NCBI GenBank assembly: GCA_003852805.1
Contig: RDDY01000029.1
Location: forward strand, 1-19,325
Origin: Chryseobacterium sp.
GTDB taxonomy: Bacteria; Bacteroidota; Bacteroidia; Flavobacteriales; Weeksellaceae
DNA: 19,325 nt
Reading direction: 5' to 3'
Part shown: positions 1 to 5,932 of the stretch, in pieces
How the letters are laid out: each line of letters starts with the position of its first letter
Numbering within the stretch: the stretch's first letter is position 1
Position numbers and translations under genes: made by a program
Notes under the pieces: model-generated
The model's database searches: none
Seen by the model: the letters and a program-made list of their open reading frames with translations, nothing else
What the model was told of the DNA's origin: nothing

Positions 1-973
1 TAAAGAAATAAGCAAGACTGTAAAATAAAACGGCCGTAACAACAAGGTACAGCACAAGACTCAGAACCGTAATGGCCTGCGTGATATTCGCCAACTTCAA
101 CAGGAAACTGATAATGACGATGGCCAACAACAGGAATGAGAAATAGTGCAGCGTAAAAACCCCGTGGTCAAAGTACCACCATTTTTTCTTGTTGTGGAAA
201 ATCCAAAGCAGGAATGCAAAGACGGGCAGATATATAAACAAAGCTTTGGGTAGATTATGGAACGCTGTCTCGTAGAGATTGCGGACGATATCGCTTTTCT
301 TCGCTCCTTTTTCTTTCAGTTCAAAAAACTTATGAGCCACCGCGCGCTCCACGGGATAAAGCAGAGAGGTGCGCTCTGCGCTTGCTGAGTCGTACTCTTC
401 CTGAGAAACATATCCGCCGAAGCCCATATCTTTATCTATGCTGCGGTTCATATCCAGCATTTTACCGACGGATTCCATTCCGGCAGTGTCCTGTATTCCT
501 CTCGTCAGGTTATTCAGCATCAACGAATCATCTGTACTTAAAGGCTGGTTCTTACCGTATTCGTTCATCAGCGATCGTACCGTATCCATCTTTTCACGCG
601 TAACAGCCGCGCTCGCCACAGCCTCTCTGTCATTATTGAAAGAAAAGTCAACCTTAAAAGGCGGAAACAATGAAAACAGAAGAAAGGTAATAAAGCTGAT
701 GAATATGTAAAGCTTAACCGGCGGCACAAAGCGTTGGCGCTTGCCTTGCAGATAGGCAGTCGTCAACTTTCCCGGCGCCCACAGAAGATTCTTGATCGTT
801 CCCCAGAACTGTCCGTCGTAATGGGTGAGATCTTCAAAAAAATGTGCGAACAGATAATGAAAACGCCGGCGGGTTTCCACATTCTCCTGCCCGCACTTTG
901 GACAGTATCTGTACCGCACAAAGCCGCCACAGTTAAGGCAGACTTTGTCTTCTCTCAATCTTCCGTGGCCCAT
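1..973 (-). CDS. DUF3667 domain-containing membrane protein (3' end beyond window)
   Basis: The frame is open from the start codon to base 1, giving 324 residues; the C-terminus lies outside the window. The N-terminus carries a zinc-ribbon-like pair of CxxC motifs (CLNCGG and CPKCGQ), then a conserved block rich in FHYLFAHFFED, HYDGQFWGT and WAPGKLTTAYLQGKRQ, which I recognise from DUF3667 proteins. A first hydrophobic segment follows (LYIFISFITFLLFSLF), then a long polar, acidic extracytoplasmic-looking section and at least three more hydrophobic segments near the window edge. An in-frame ATG at 1003 would add ten residues, but a TAnnTTTG promoter box (990-997) lies downstream of it, and relatives as I remember them start with M-x-H-G, so I chose the ATG at 973. 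Function is unknown; an inner-membrane protein is likely. It is divergent from rplM. Confidence 0.85.
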   Translation of the reverse strand, partial: MGHGRLREDKVCLNCGGFVRYRYCPKCGQENVETRRRFHYLFAHFFEDLTHYDGQFWGTIKNLLWAPGKLTTAYLQGKRQRFVPPVKLYIFISFITFLLFSLFPPFKVDFSFNNDREAVASAAVTREKMDTVRSLMNEYGKNQPLSTDDSLMLNNLTRGIQDTAGMESVGKMLDMNRSIDKDMGFGGYVSQEEYDSASAERTSLLYPVERAVAHKFFELKEKGAKKSDIVRNLYETAFHNLPKALFIYLPVFAFLLWIFHNKKKWWYFDHGVFTLHYFSFLLLAIVIISFLLKLANITQAITVLSLVLYLVVTAVLFYSLAYFF

Positions 974-989
974 ATGCTCGCGATTTATA

Positions 990-997
990 CAAATATA
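990..997 (-). promoter_or_regulatory. -7 promoter box (TATATTTG) of the DUF3667 gene
   Basis: The minus strand reads TATATTTG, an exact match to the Bacteroidota -7 consensus TAnnTTTG, ending 16 nt before the chosen ATG. No good -33 TTTG is seen 19-21 nt upstream. Its place inside the longer possible reading frame supports the shorter start. Confidence 0.5.
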
Positions 998-1144
998 ATT
1001 CATTTCCTGCTGCGCAGTTATCGTATCCGCAGCAATCAATACATTTCATAACAGGCTTTGCTTACCGTACTTCGGCAACGAACTGAGCGCGATATCAAGA
1101 TTGATAACGACCGATTATTGCAACCATAACACATCCACATTTAT

Positions 1145-1175
1145 TTTCAAATAATAAAAAAATCCCTTACCTTTG
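1145..1175 (+). promoter_or_regulatory. promoter of rplM-rpsI (TTTC-N19-TACCTTTG)
   Basis: TACCTTTG at 1168-1175 matches the Bacteroidota -7 consensus TAnnTTTG. TTTC at 1145-1148, 19 nt upstream, is one base from the -33 TTTG. Transcription would begin around 1181, giving a leader of about 40 nt. Confidence 0.65.
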
Positions 1176-1180
1176 CACAC

Positions 1181-1220
1181 CCTTATAGGGAAAAGTATGT
1201 TTAATCGTAAACGATAAATT
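1181..1220 (+). promoter_or_regulatory. rplM leader with two small hairpins and a 6-codon upstream ORF
   Basis: CCCT-TAT-AGGG at 1181-1191 can form a short hairpin. A second one at 1200-1218 pairs TTTA+TCG with CGA+TAAA (one bulged A, TAAA loop) and ends two bases before the GTG start. The same stretch holds a minimal ORF, ATG at 1197 to TAA at 1215-1217 (MFNRKR), in frame with rplM but stopped 3 nt before it. Ribosomal-protein leaders for L13 have been described in Bacteroidia as far as I recall; whether this fits that motif is not tested. Confidence 0.35.
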
Positions 1221-1676
1221 GTGAATACATTAAGTTACAAAACAGTATCGGCAAACAAGGCTACCGCTAATAAAGAATGGGTTGTGGTAGACGCTGCCGG
1301 GCAGCCGTTGGGTCGTTTGGCGTCCAAGGTAGCCAAGATTTTGAGAGGTAAGCACAAGGCAAATTACACCCCGCACGCAGACTGCGGCGACAACGTAATT
1401 ATCTTGAATGCTGGGAAAGTAACCCTTTCCGGAAACAAATGGGCTGACAAAGAGTACATCTGGCACACCGGCTATCCCGGAGGTCAAAGATCTATCACTG
1501 CCGAGGCTTTGTCTAAGAAGAACAACCTGCGCGTAGTAGAGCACGCCGTGAAAGGCATGTTGCCTAAGAACAAACTGGGCCGCGCTATCTTCAAAAACTT
1601 GTATCTGTACGAAGGTACCGAGCACAAGCACGAAGCACAACAGCCTAAAGAAATCAACCTAAACGAATTTAAATAA
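1221..1676 (+). CDS. rplM: 50S ribosomal protein L13
   Basis: The 151-residue protein is a full-length L13, an early-assembling protein of the large ribosomal subunit. Visible family blocks are WVVVDAAGQPLGRLAS near the N-terminus, the YTPHADCGDNVIILNA block, the KWADKEYIWHTGYPGGQR block and KGMLPKNKLG. The C-terminal tail EHKHEAQQPKEINL is typical of Bacteroidota L13. Translation begins at GTG (1221), since the only upstream in-frame ATG (1197) is cut off by TAA at 1215-1217. The rpsI start follows the stop after 3 nt, so the two are co-transcribed, the common rplM-rpsI order. No oddity apart from the start codon and leader. Confidence 0.98.
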   Translation: MNTLSYKTVSANKATANKEWVVVDAAGQPLGRLASKVAKILRGKHKANYTPHADCGDNVIILNAGKVTLSGNKWADKEYIWHTGYPGGQRSITAEALSKKNNLRVVEHAVKGMLPKNKLGRAIFKNLYLYEGTEHKHEAQQPKEINLNEFK

Positions 1677-1679
1677 CCA

Positions 1680-2066
1680 ATGGCAACAGTTCATAAAATC
1701 GGAAGAAGAAAAACTTCTGTAGCGCGCGTATACGTGAAGCCGGGTTCGGGAAACATCACCATCAACGGTAAAGACGTTAAAGAATATGTAAACACGGACA
1801 TGCTGCTTTACAAAATCAATCAGCCTTTCTTGCTGACCGAAACTGTAGGCCAGTACGATGTTACCGTTAACGTATTCGGCGGTGGTATCACCGGCCAGGC
1901 AGAAGCCATCCGTCTGGGTATTGCCAGAGCGCTGACCGAGATTAACGAGGAGTTCCGCGGAATGATGAAGCCTCACGGCCTGCTGACCAGAGACGCCAGA
2001 ATGGTGGAAAGAAAGAAATACGGTCAGAAGAAAGCGAGAAAGAAATTCCAGTTCTCCAAGCGTTAA
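1680..2066 (+). CDS. rpsI: 30S ribosomal protein S9
   Basis: The 128-residue protein matches S9 over its full length: [16 protein letters not shown] at the start, the ININGK-like segment and [19 protein letters not shown], and the basic C-terminus ending QFSKR. In this family the extreme C-terminal Lys-Arg tail reaches the P-site tRNA. The ATG lies 3 nt after the rplM stop, with no separate promoter, so expression depends on the rplM promoter and probably on translational coupling. A 9-bp hairpin begins 5 nt after the stop codon and separates this pair from rpsB. Confidence 0.98.
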   Translation: MATVHKIGRRKTSVARVYVKPGSGNITINGKDVKEYVNTDMLLYKINQPFLLTETVGQYDVTVNVFGGGITGQAEAIRLGIARALTEINEEFRGMMKPHGLLTRDARMVERKKYGQKKARKKFQFSKR

Positions 2067-2071
2067 GATTT

Positions 2072-2094
2072 GCTGTTTGCAAATGGCAAATAGC
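2072..2094 (+). terminator. hairpin after rpsI, possible terminator or attenuator
   Basis: GCTGTTTGC (2072-2080) pairs with GCAAATAGC (2086-2094) over nine base pairs including one G-U, loop AAATG. It starts just after the rpsI stop. No strong T-run follows, so termination may be partial or the structure may belong to a dispersed palindromic repeat. Confidence 0.45.
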
Positions 2095-2096
2095 CT

Positions 2097-2128
2097 CTTG
2101 CTTTACAGATATCTCTATTTTAACTTTA
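2097..2128 (+). promoter_or_regulatory. probable rpsB promoter (CTTG-N20-TAACTTTA)
   Basis: CTTG at 2097-2100 and TAACTTTA at 2121-2128 are spaced by 20 nt. Each box differs by one base from the TTTG / TAnnTTTG consensus. This would give rpsB a leader of about 135 nt. Confidence 0.4.
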
Positions 2129-2199
2129 AATCTAAGGCGAAAAGCCAATTGCTAATAGCAAGACGCCCCACGCCTATTGCCCGTTACGTTTAGCATCCA

Positions 2200-2226
2200 A
2201 ACTTTACTCCCATCTACCGTAAAGTT
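2200..2226 (+). promoter_or_regulatory. rpsB leader hairpin, candidate autoregulatory site
   Basis: AACTTTAC (2200-2207) is perfectly complementary to GTAAAGTT (2219-2226), an 8-bp stem with an 11-nt loop of TCCCATCTACC, 42 nt before the rpsB ATG. S2 represses its own mRNA through the leader in other bacteria; a similar role here is inference. Confidence 0.4.
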
Positions 2227-2268
2227 GATTGCGAAAAAGCGGAAAGTAAACTAACAAAAGAAACAATC

Positions 2269-3027
2269 ATGGCAAAAGTAAATGTAAAAGACCTCTTAGA
2301 GGCAGGCGTACACTTCGGTCACATGACCCGTAAGTGGAACCCGAATATGGCTCCATACATCTTCATGGAGAAAAACGGTATTCACATTATCGATTTACAT
2401 AAAACAGCCGTTAAGCTGGAAGAAGCCGGAAAAGCTCTGGAAAAACTGACCTCTGCAGGCAAGAAAGTTCTCTTCGTTGCAACTAAAAAGCAGGCGAAAG
2501 AAATCGTTGCCAAACATGCTGAAGAGCTGAACATGCCTTACATCACCGAAAGATGGCCGGGCGGTATGCTGACTAACTTCGTGACGATCAGAAAAGCGGT
2601 TAAGAAAATGAACGCTATCGATAAGATGAAGAAAGACGGCACCTTCGAAACTCTTTCCAAAAAAGAAAGACTGCAGGTGGACAGACAGCGTGCCAATCTG
2701 GAGAAGAACCTGGGTTCTATCGCTGACATGGTACGTCTTCCGTCTGCACTGTTCGTAGTGGACATCATGAGAGAACACATTGCAGTAACAGAAGCCAAGA
2801 AACTGGGCATCCCTGTTTTTGCAATTGTTGACACCAACTCAGATCCACGCAAAGTAGATTACGTAATCCCGGGGAATGACGATGCTTCCAAGTCCATCGA
2901 CATGATCCTGAGCGTAGTTTCTGACGCCATCAAAGAAGGACAATCTCAGAGAAAAGCTGACAAAGAAAAGTCTAAAGAGTCCGGCGAAAAGGTAACTGCC
3001 GACGCAGACCAAGATTTCGAAGCTTAA
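2269..3027 (+). CDS. rpsB: 30S ribosomal protein S2
   Basis: The 252-residue protein is full-length S2, which joins late to the small subunit. The start MAKVNVKDLLEAGVHFGH and the following RKWNPNM and KNGIHIIDLHKT blocks are the S2 signature. FVATKKQAKE, ERWPGGMLTNF, and in the second half PSALFVVDI and AIVDTNSDP-like blocks also match. The C-terminal 30 residues are a charged, lineage-variable tail. A leader of roughly 200 nt separates it from rpsI, with its own candidate promoter and an 8-bp hairpin. In most bacteria tsf (EF-Ts) follows; here a strong terminator comes at once and an unrelated transporter gene follows. Confidence 0.98.
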   Translation: MAKVNVKDLLEAGVHFGHMTRKWNPNMAPYIFMEKNGIHIIDLHKTAVKLEEAGKALEKLTSAGKKVLFVATKKQAKEIVAKHAEELNMPYITERWPGGMLTNFVTIRKAVKKMNAIDKMKKDGTFETLSKKERLQVDRQRANLEKNLGSIADMVRLPSALFVVDIMREHIAVTEAKKLGIPVFAIVDTNSDPRKVDYVIPGNDDASKSIDMILSVVSDAIKEGQSQRKADKEKSKESGEKVTADADQDFEA

Positions 3028-3050
3028 TCCGTTACGGATCAAGATACTAA

Positions 3051-3076
3051 GGCCGACATTCGTGTCGGTCTTTTTT
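3051..3076 (+). terminator. intrinsic terminator of rpsB
   Basis: GGCCGACA (3051-3058) pairs with TGTCGGTC (3063-3070) across a TTCG tetraloop, 8 bp with one G-U, followed by six T residues. This is a textbook factor-independent terminator. Confidence 0.9.
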
Positions 3077-3123
3077 ATTAATAAGGCTGCATTTTTGCTG
3101 CCGTATCGCAAAACATCGGTTAC

Positions 3124-4281
3124 ATGAAGAAAGGATTTTATGCTCTGGCCATGGGCGGCTTGGCCATCGGTATGGCAGAATTTACCATGATGGGCATTCT
3201 GCCGGATATCTCGGAGGATATGCAGCGAGACATTCCGACCACCGCGCACCTTATCTCGCTTTACGCGTTGGGCGTTGTGGTGGGTGCACCGAGTTTGGTG
3301 CTCATCGCCTCGCGCCAACCGCCGCGTAAGGTACTGATGTGGCTGATGTTCATCTTTTTCCTGTTTCACGGCGCCTTTGCCTTGGCGCCAAGCTTTGCGT
3401 CCATGTCGGTTACCCGCTTTCTCTCGGGTCTGCCGCACGGCGCTTTCTTCGGCGTAGGTACTGTAGTAGCCGCTAAGATGGCCGAAAAAGGAAAAGAAGC
3501 CCGCTCCATTGCCATCATGTTTGCGGGCATGACGGTGGCCAACCTTGTGGGTGTGCCCGCAGGCACCTACATAGGCCATCACTTTTCGTGGAGACTGACT
3601 TATGGCATCATTTCCGTTATCGGTTTGCTGGCTATGGTTATGCTGTATCTGTGGTTGCCGGCGTTTCCCGGAGATCCGTCCAACCGCGTAGGAAATCAAC
3701 TCCGTTATTTCAAAAGTCAAGAGGCTTGGTACCTGATCGCGTTGGTATCCGTCGGTACAGGCGGATTGTTCGCGTGGCTAAGCTACATCGCGCCTTTGGT
3801 AAGAGAAGTGTCGGGATTGCCTGCGGGACGCATCCCGTTGATTATGACATTGGTCGGACTCGGGATGTTCTTCGGCAACTTTATCGGCGGCAAACTAGCC
3901 GACAGTGTCTCGCCGAGCAAAGCGGTGATGACAAGTTTTGGCGGAATGGCCATTTGCTTGTTGTTGGTCTATTTTACTTCGTCCGTCACTTGGGCCGCTT
4001 ACCCGATGGCTTTTGTTACAGGAATGGTTTCGTTCACCATCGGAGCGCCTGTGCAGATGTTGCTGATACGCACAGCCAAAGGCGCCGAAACTCTGGCCGC
4101 AGCAGGCGGACAGGCAAGCTTCAACCTGGGTAATACCTTAGGTGCCTACTTTGGCGGACTGCCGATCACCTTGGGTTACGCCTACAACACGCCGTCACTG
4201 GTGGGCGTGATCATGGCAACGCTGGGCGTTTTGATTACTTTTATCTTCTACCGACAGATTGTGTTGAAGAAATACAGATAA
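3124..4281 (+). CDS. MFS transporter, AraJ/PbuE-like DHA1 efflux family
   Basis: The 385-residue protein is almost entirely hydrophobic, with about twelve membrane segments, as in 12-TM drug:proton antiporter (DHA1) transporters. The first segment, GGLAIGMAEFTMMGILPDI, carries the motif typical of AraJ, YdhP and PbuE relatives (x-x-EF-x-x-x-G-x-LP). RFLSGLPHGAFFGVGTVVAA is the fourth-helix motif of this subgroup, and NLVGVPAGTYIG is the motif C region in helix five (G-x-P-x-G-x-x-x-G). Known relatives export sugars, purine nucleosides or drugs; the substrate cannot be read from the sequence. It lies alone between the rpsB terminator and a convergent hairpin. I see no clear TAnnTTTG promoter in the 47 nt before the ATG, so the promoter is unknown. 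Confidence 0.9.
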   Translation: MKKGFYALAMGGLAIGMAEFTMMGILPDISEDMQRDIPTTAHLISLYALGVVVGAPSLVLIASRQPPRKVLMWLMFIFFLFHGAFALAPSFASMSVTRFLSGLPHGAFFGVGTVVAAKMAEKGKEARSIAIMFAGMTVANLVGVPAGTYIGHHFSWRLTYGIISVIGLLAMVMLYLWLPAFPGDPSNRVGNQLRYFKSQEAWYLIALVSVGTGGLFAWLSYIAPLVREVSGLPAGRIPLIMTLVGLGMFFGNFIGGKLADSVSPSKAVMTSFGGMAICLLLVYFTSSVTWAAYPMAFVTGMVSFTIGAPVQMLLIRTAKGAETLAAAGGQASFNLGNTLGAYFGGLPITLGYAYNTPSLVGVIMATLGVLITFIFYRQIVLKKYR

Positions 4282-4283
4282 CG

Positions 4284-4313
4284 AGAATTCCCCGCTGTTT
4301 GAGCGGGAATTCT
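4284..4313. terminator. hairpin between convergent genes, possible bidirectional terminator
   Basis: AGAATTC-CCGCT and AGCGGGAATTCT pair over 12 bp with one bulged C, around a GTTTG loop. It sits 3 nt after the transporter stop and 22 nt from the trmB stop. T-runs are lacking on both strands, so strength is uncertain. Confidence 0.55.
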
Positions 4314-4335
4314 TATGAGGTGAAACCTTGCCGGA

Positions 4336-5010
4336 TTATATCCTAAATCTCAAATAAGTAATCGTCTTGCCTTTCGCAGAGAATAAACCTTCATAGTAAG
4401 TCTTGATATCCCGCAGGTGAATATTGTCTGACTCAAACTCGGGTGCACCGTAGATGTCGTGGTGCGAGACTTCGGGCGTCAGGCCCATCACCTCCAAAAC
4501 GCCCAAGGTGTAACCGTGCAGAAATTCGGAATCGGTTTTCAGGTGGACCAAGCCGCCCGGTTTCATGATCTTCTTGTAGCGCGCCAAGAAATCGGGGTGC
4601 GTCAGCCTGTGTTTGCCGCGCTTGAATTTGATCTGTGGATCGGGAAAAGTAATCCAGATTTCATCTACCTCGTTTTCATCAAAGAAATACTCGATCAGTT
4701 CTACTTGGGTTCTGAGAAAAGCAGTATTCGGCAAATTATTTCCCACGGCATGCTTCGCCCCAAACCAAAAACGCGCCCCTTTGATGTCGATGCCGATAAA
4801 GTTTTTATCGGGAAAAGCTTCCGCCATGCCTACCGTATATTCGCCTTTGCCACAGCCGAGTTCCAACACGAGCGGGTTGTCGTTCTTAAAGAATTCCTCG
4901 CGCCATTTGCCTTTCATTCGGTAACCCGCCAAAGCCTCGTCGCGCGTCGGCTGAAAGACATTGGGCAGTATTTTATTCTCTTCGAAACGCTTGATTTTGT
5001 TCTTTCCCAA
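4336..5010 (-). CDS. trmB: tRNA (guanine-N7-)-methyltransferase
   Basis: TrmB transfers a methyl group from S-adenosylmethionine to N7 of guanosine 46 in the variable loop of tRNA. The 224-residue protein has the SAM-binding motif ELGCGKG (residues 50-56), the acidic motif II GIDIKG (73-78), the catalytic-site motif FPDP (122-125) followed by a basic stretch, and HLKTDSEF near 160. The N-terminus MGKNKIKRFEEN matches the start I remember for Flavobacteriia TrmB proteins, so I accept TTG at 5010-5008 as start codon, an uncommon choice. It is the last gene of the minus-strand block, 29 nt after the preceding stop, with its own TAnnTTTG box in that gap. Confidence 0.95.
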   Translation of the reverse strand: MGKNKIKRFEENKILPNVFQPTRDEALAGYRMKGKWREEFFKNDNPLVLELGCGKGEYTVGMAEAFPDKNFIGIDIKGARFWFGAKHAVGNNLPNTAFLRTQVELIEYFFDENEVDEIWITFPDPQIKFKRGKHRLTHPDFLARYKKIMKPGGLVHLKTDSEFLHGYTLGVLEVMGLTPEVSHHDIYGAPEFESDNIHLRDIKTYYEGLFSAKGKTITYLRFRI

Positions 5011-5027
5011 AACTGAAATTTTAGCGG

Positions 5028-5035
5028 CAAAAATA
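5028..5035 (-). promoter_or_regulatory. -7 promoter box (TATTTTTG) before trmB
   Basis: The minus strand reads TATTTTTG, an exact TAnnTTTG match, 17 nt before the TTG start. No clear -33 element is present at the right spacing inside the upstream gene. Confidence 0.45.
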
Positions 5036-5039
5036 AGAT

Positions 5040-5831
5040 TTATTTGCCGATGACCGACTGCAAACCCGAGTCGCGGATGCGCCTCTGATAAATGACAATG
5101 TACTTCTCCATCGATGCCTGAATCTCCGGGAATCTTTCCGCCTTTACCAGCGGTCCCAATTGGTCGGATGTATAGACAAAATGCAAGAAATTGTCTATCA
5201 TGCTTTCCGGCACTTTCAACGCGGTGAAATACGGAACGCCGAAATAATTGCGGATGACCGTCACATCTTTGGCCATTACCTCGTATTGACGCAAGCGCTG
5301 TTTCTTCTTCCGTTCGCCACTCAGTATGTCGTAAATGCTTTCTATGTTGAAACCTATGGCGCCGCCCGAAGCGTCCATTACAGGAAGTTCGGGCGAAACA
5401 CCGTCACTGTTAACCGACGGCAATTTGAGCTCGTTGGCCAGCGCAATTTTCTGCTCGTTTCCTTTCAGCTTGGCCACATCTGTGGCCAAATGCCCCGTGG
5501 GCCGAAATTTTGTGATGACCACTTCTTGTATTTCACGATAGGCCACGCGCAACTCCACCAGAGTATTTGCCGCCAAACGCTGTTCGGTAATGGGAAGGTC
5601 AAAACGCTCTGTGATGATAGAGGTAAAACGTACTACATCTCCGGGTTTTGCCGGCACGCTGAAATTGCCTTTATAATCGGCCAAGACGGTGCGGCCGGTG
5701 GTCAGGTTGGTAACGTAAACCTGATTGAGGTACAGTTTGGAATTGTCTTTCAAATAAACCTCGCCCCTGAACGTCTGCGCATGAGTCAGCATCAATAGAA
5801 ACAGGGAGCAGAACGCCAGGAGTTTTTTCAT
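5040..5831 (-). CDS. secreted protein with CarboxypepD_reg-like (peptidase-associated) domain
   Basis: The 263-residue protein begins with a signal peptide (MKKLLAFCSLFLLMLTHAQ). Residues about 20-100 look like a CarboxypepD_reg-like beta-sandwich, as found at the front of TonB-dependent transporters: FRGEVYLKDNSKLYLNQVYV, then GRTVLADYKGNFSVPAKPGD. The remaining part is alpha-rich and of unknown function. I chose the ATG at 5831 because it starts the signal peptide; an in-frame ATG at 5867 adds twelve residues that spoil it and lies upstream of the promoter box. The product is probably periplasmic or outer-membrane associated. It follows the Omp85-type gene after two small hairpins and precedes trmB. 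Confidence 0.8.
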   Translation of the reverse strand: MKKLLAFCSLFLLMLTHAQTFRGEVYLKDNSKLYLNQVYVTNLTTGRTVLADYKGNFSVPAKPGDVVRFTSIITERFDLPITEQRLAANTLVELRVAYREIQEVVITKFRPTGHLATDVAKLKGNEQKIALANELKLPSVNSDGVSPELPVMDASGGAIGFNIESIYDILSGERKKKQRLRQYEVMAKDVTVIRNYFGVPYFTALKVPESMIDNFLHFVYTSDQLGPLVKAERFPEIQASMEKYIVIYQRRIRDSGLQSVIGK

Positions 5832-5838
5832 TGTACGG

Positions 5839-5846
5839 CAAAAATA
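5839..5846 (-). promoter_or_regulatory. -7 promoter box (TATTTTTG) 7 nt before a start codon
   Basis: The minus strand reads TATTTTTG, then seven bases (CCGTACA), then the ATG at 5831. If transcription starts at the usual distance from this box, the mRNA would have almost no leader. No matching -33 TTTG is evident. Confidence 0.45.
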
Positions 5847-5898
5847 CTGAGAAATAAATTCAGCCATTGCGATTGCCGGCGGCGGCGCAGGTTAAATA

Positions 5899-5932
5899 CT
5901 CATAAAGTTATGAGGAGAATTCTTAAATTCTC
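5899..5932 (-). terminator. two tandem small hairpins after the Omp85 gene
   Basis: On the minus strand GAGAATT-TAAG-AATTCTC (5932-5915) overlaps the stop codon, and CTCATAA-CT-TTATGAG (5914-5899) follows directly. No T-run follows. They may end or process the five-gene transcript before the next promoter box at 5839-5846. Confidence 0.4.

Noticed and set aside
1012..1049. A Cys-rich peptide starting MKCIDCCGYDNC on the minus strand
   Set aside because: It runs out of frame into the DUF3667 gene, covers its promoter box and ends soon after; no independent support.
2839..3720. A 293-codon open frame on the minus strand across rpsB and the MFS transporter
   Set aside because: It is antisense to two well-recognised proteins, runs through the rpsB terminator, and has a low-complexity basic composition; it is a by-product of the opposite coding frames.
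3588..4133. A 181-codon frame in another register of the MFS gene
   Set aside because: It is Arg-rich and without domain features, as expected for an out-of-frame reading of a GC-rich transporter gene.
5160..5798. A 212-codon plus-strand frame opposite the CarboxypepD_reg-like gene
   Set aside because: The minus-strand protein has a signal peptide, domain pattern and promoter box; the plus frame has none of these and no start context.
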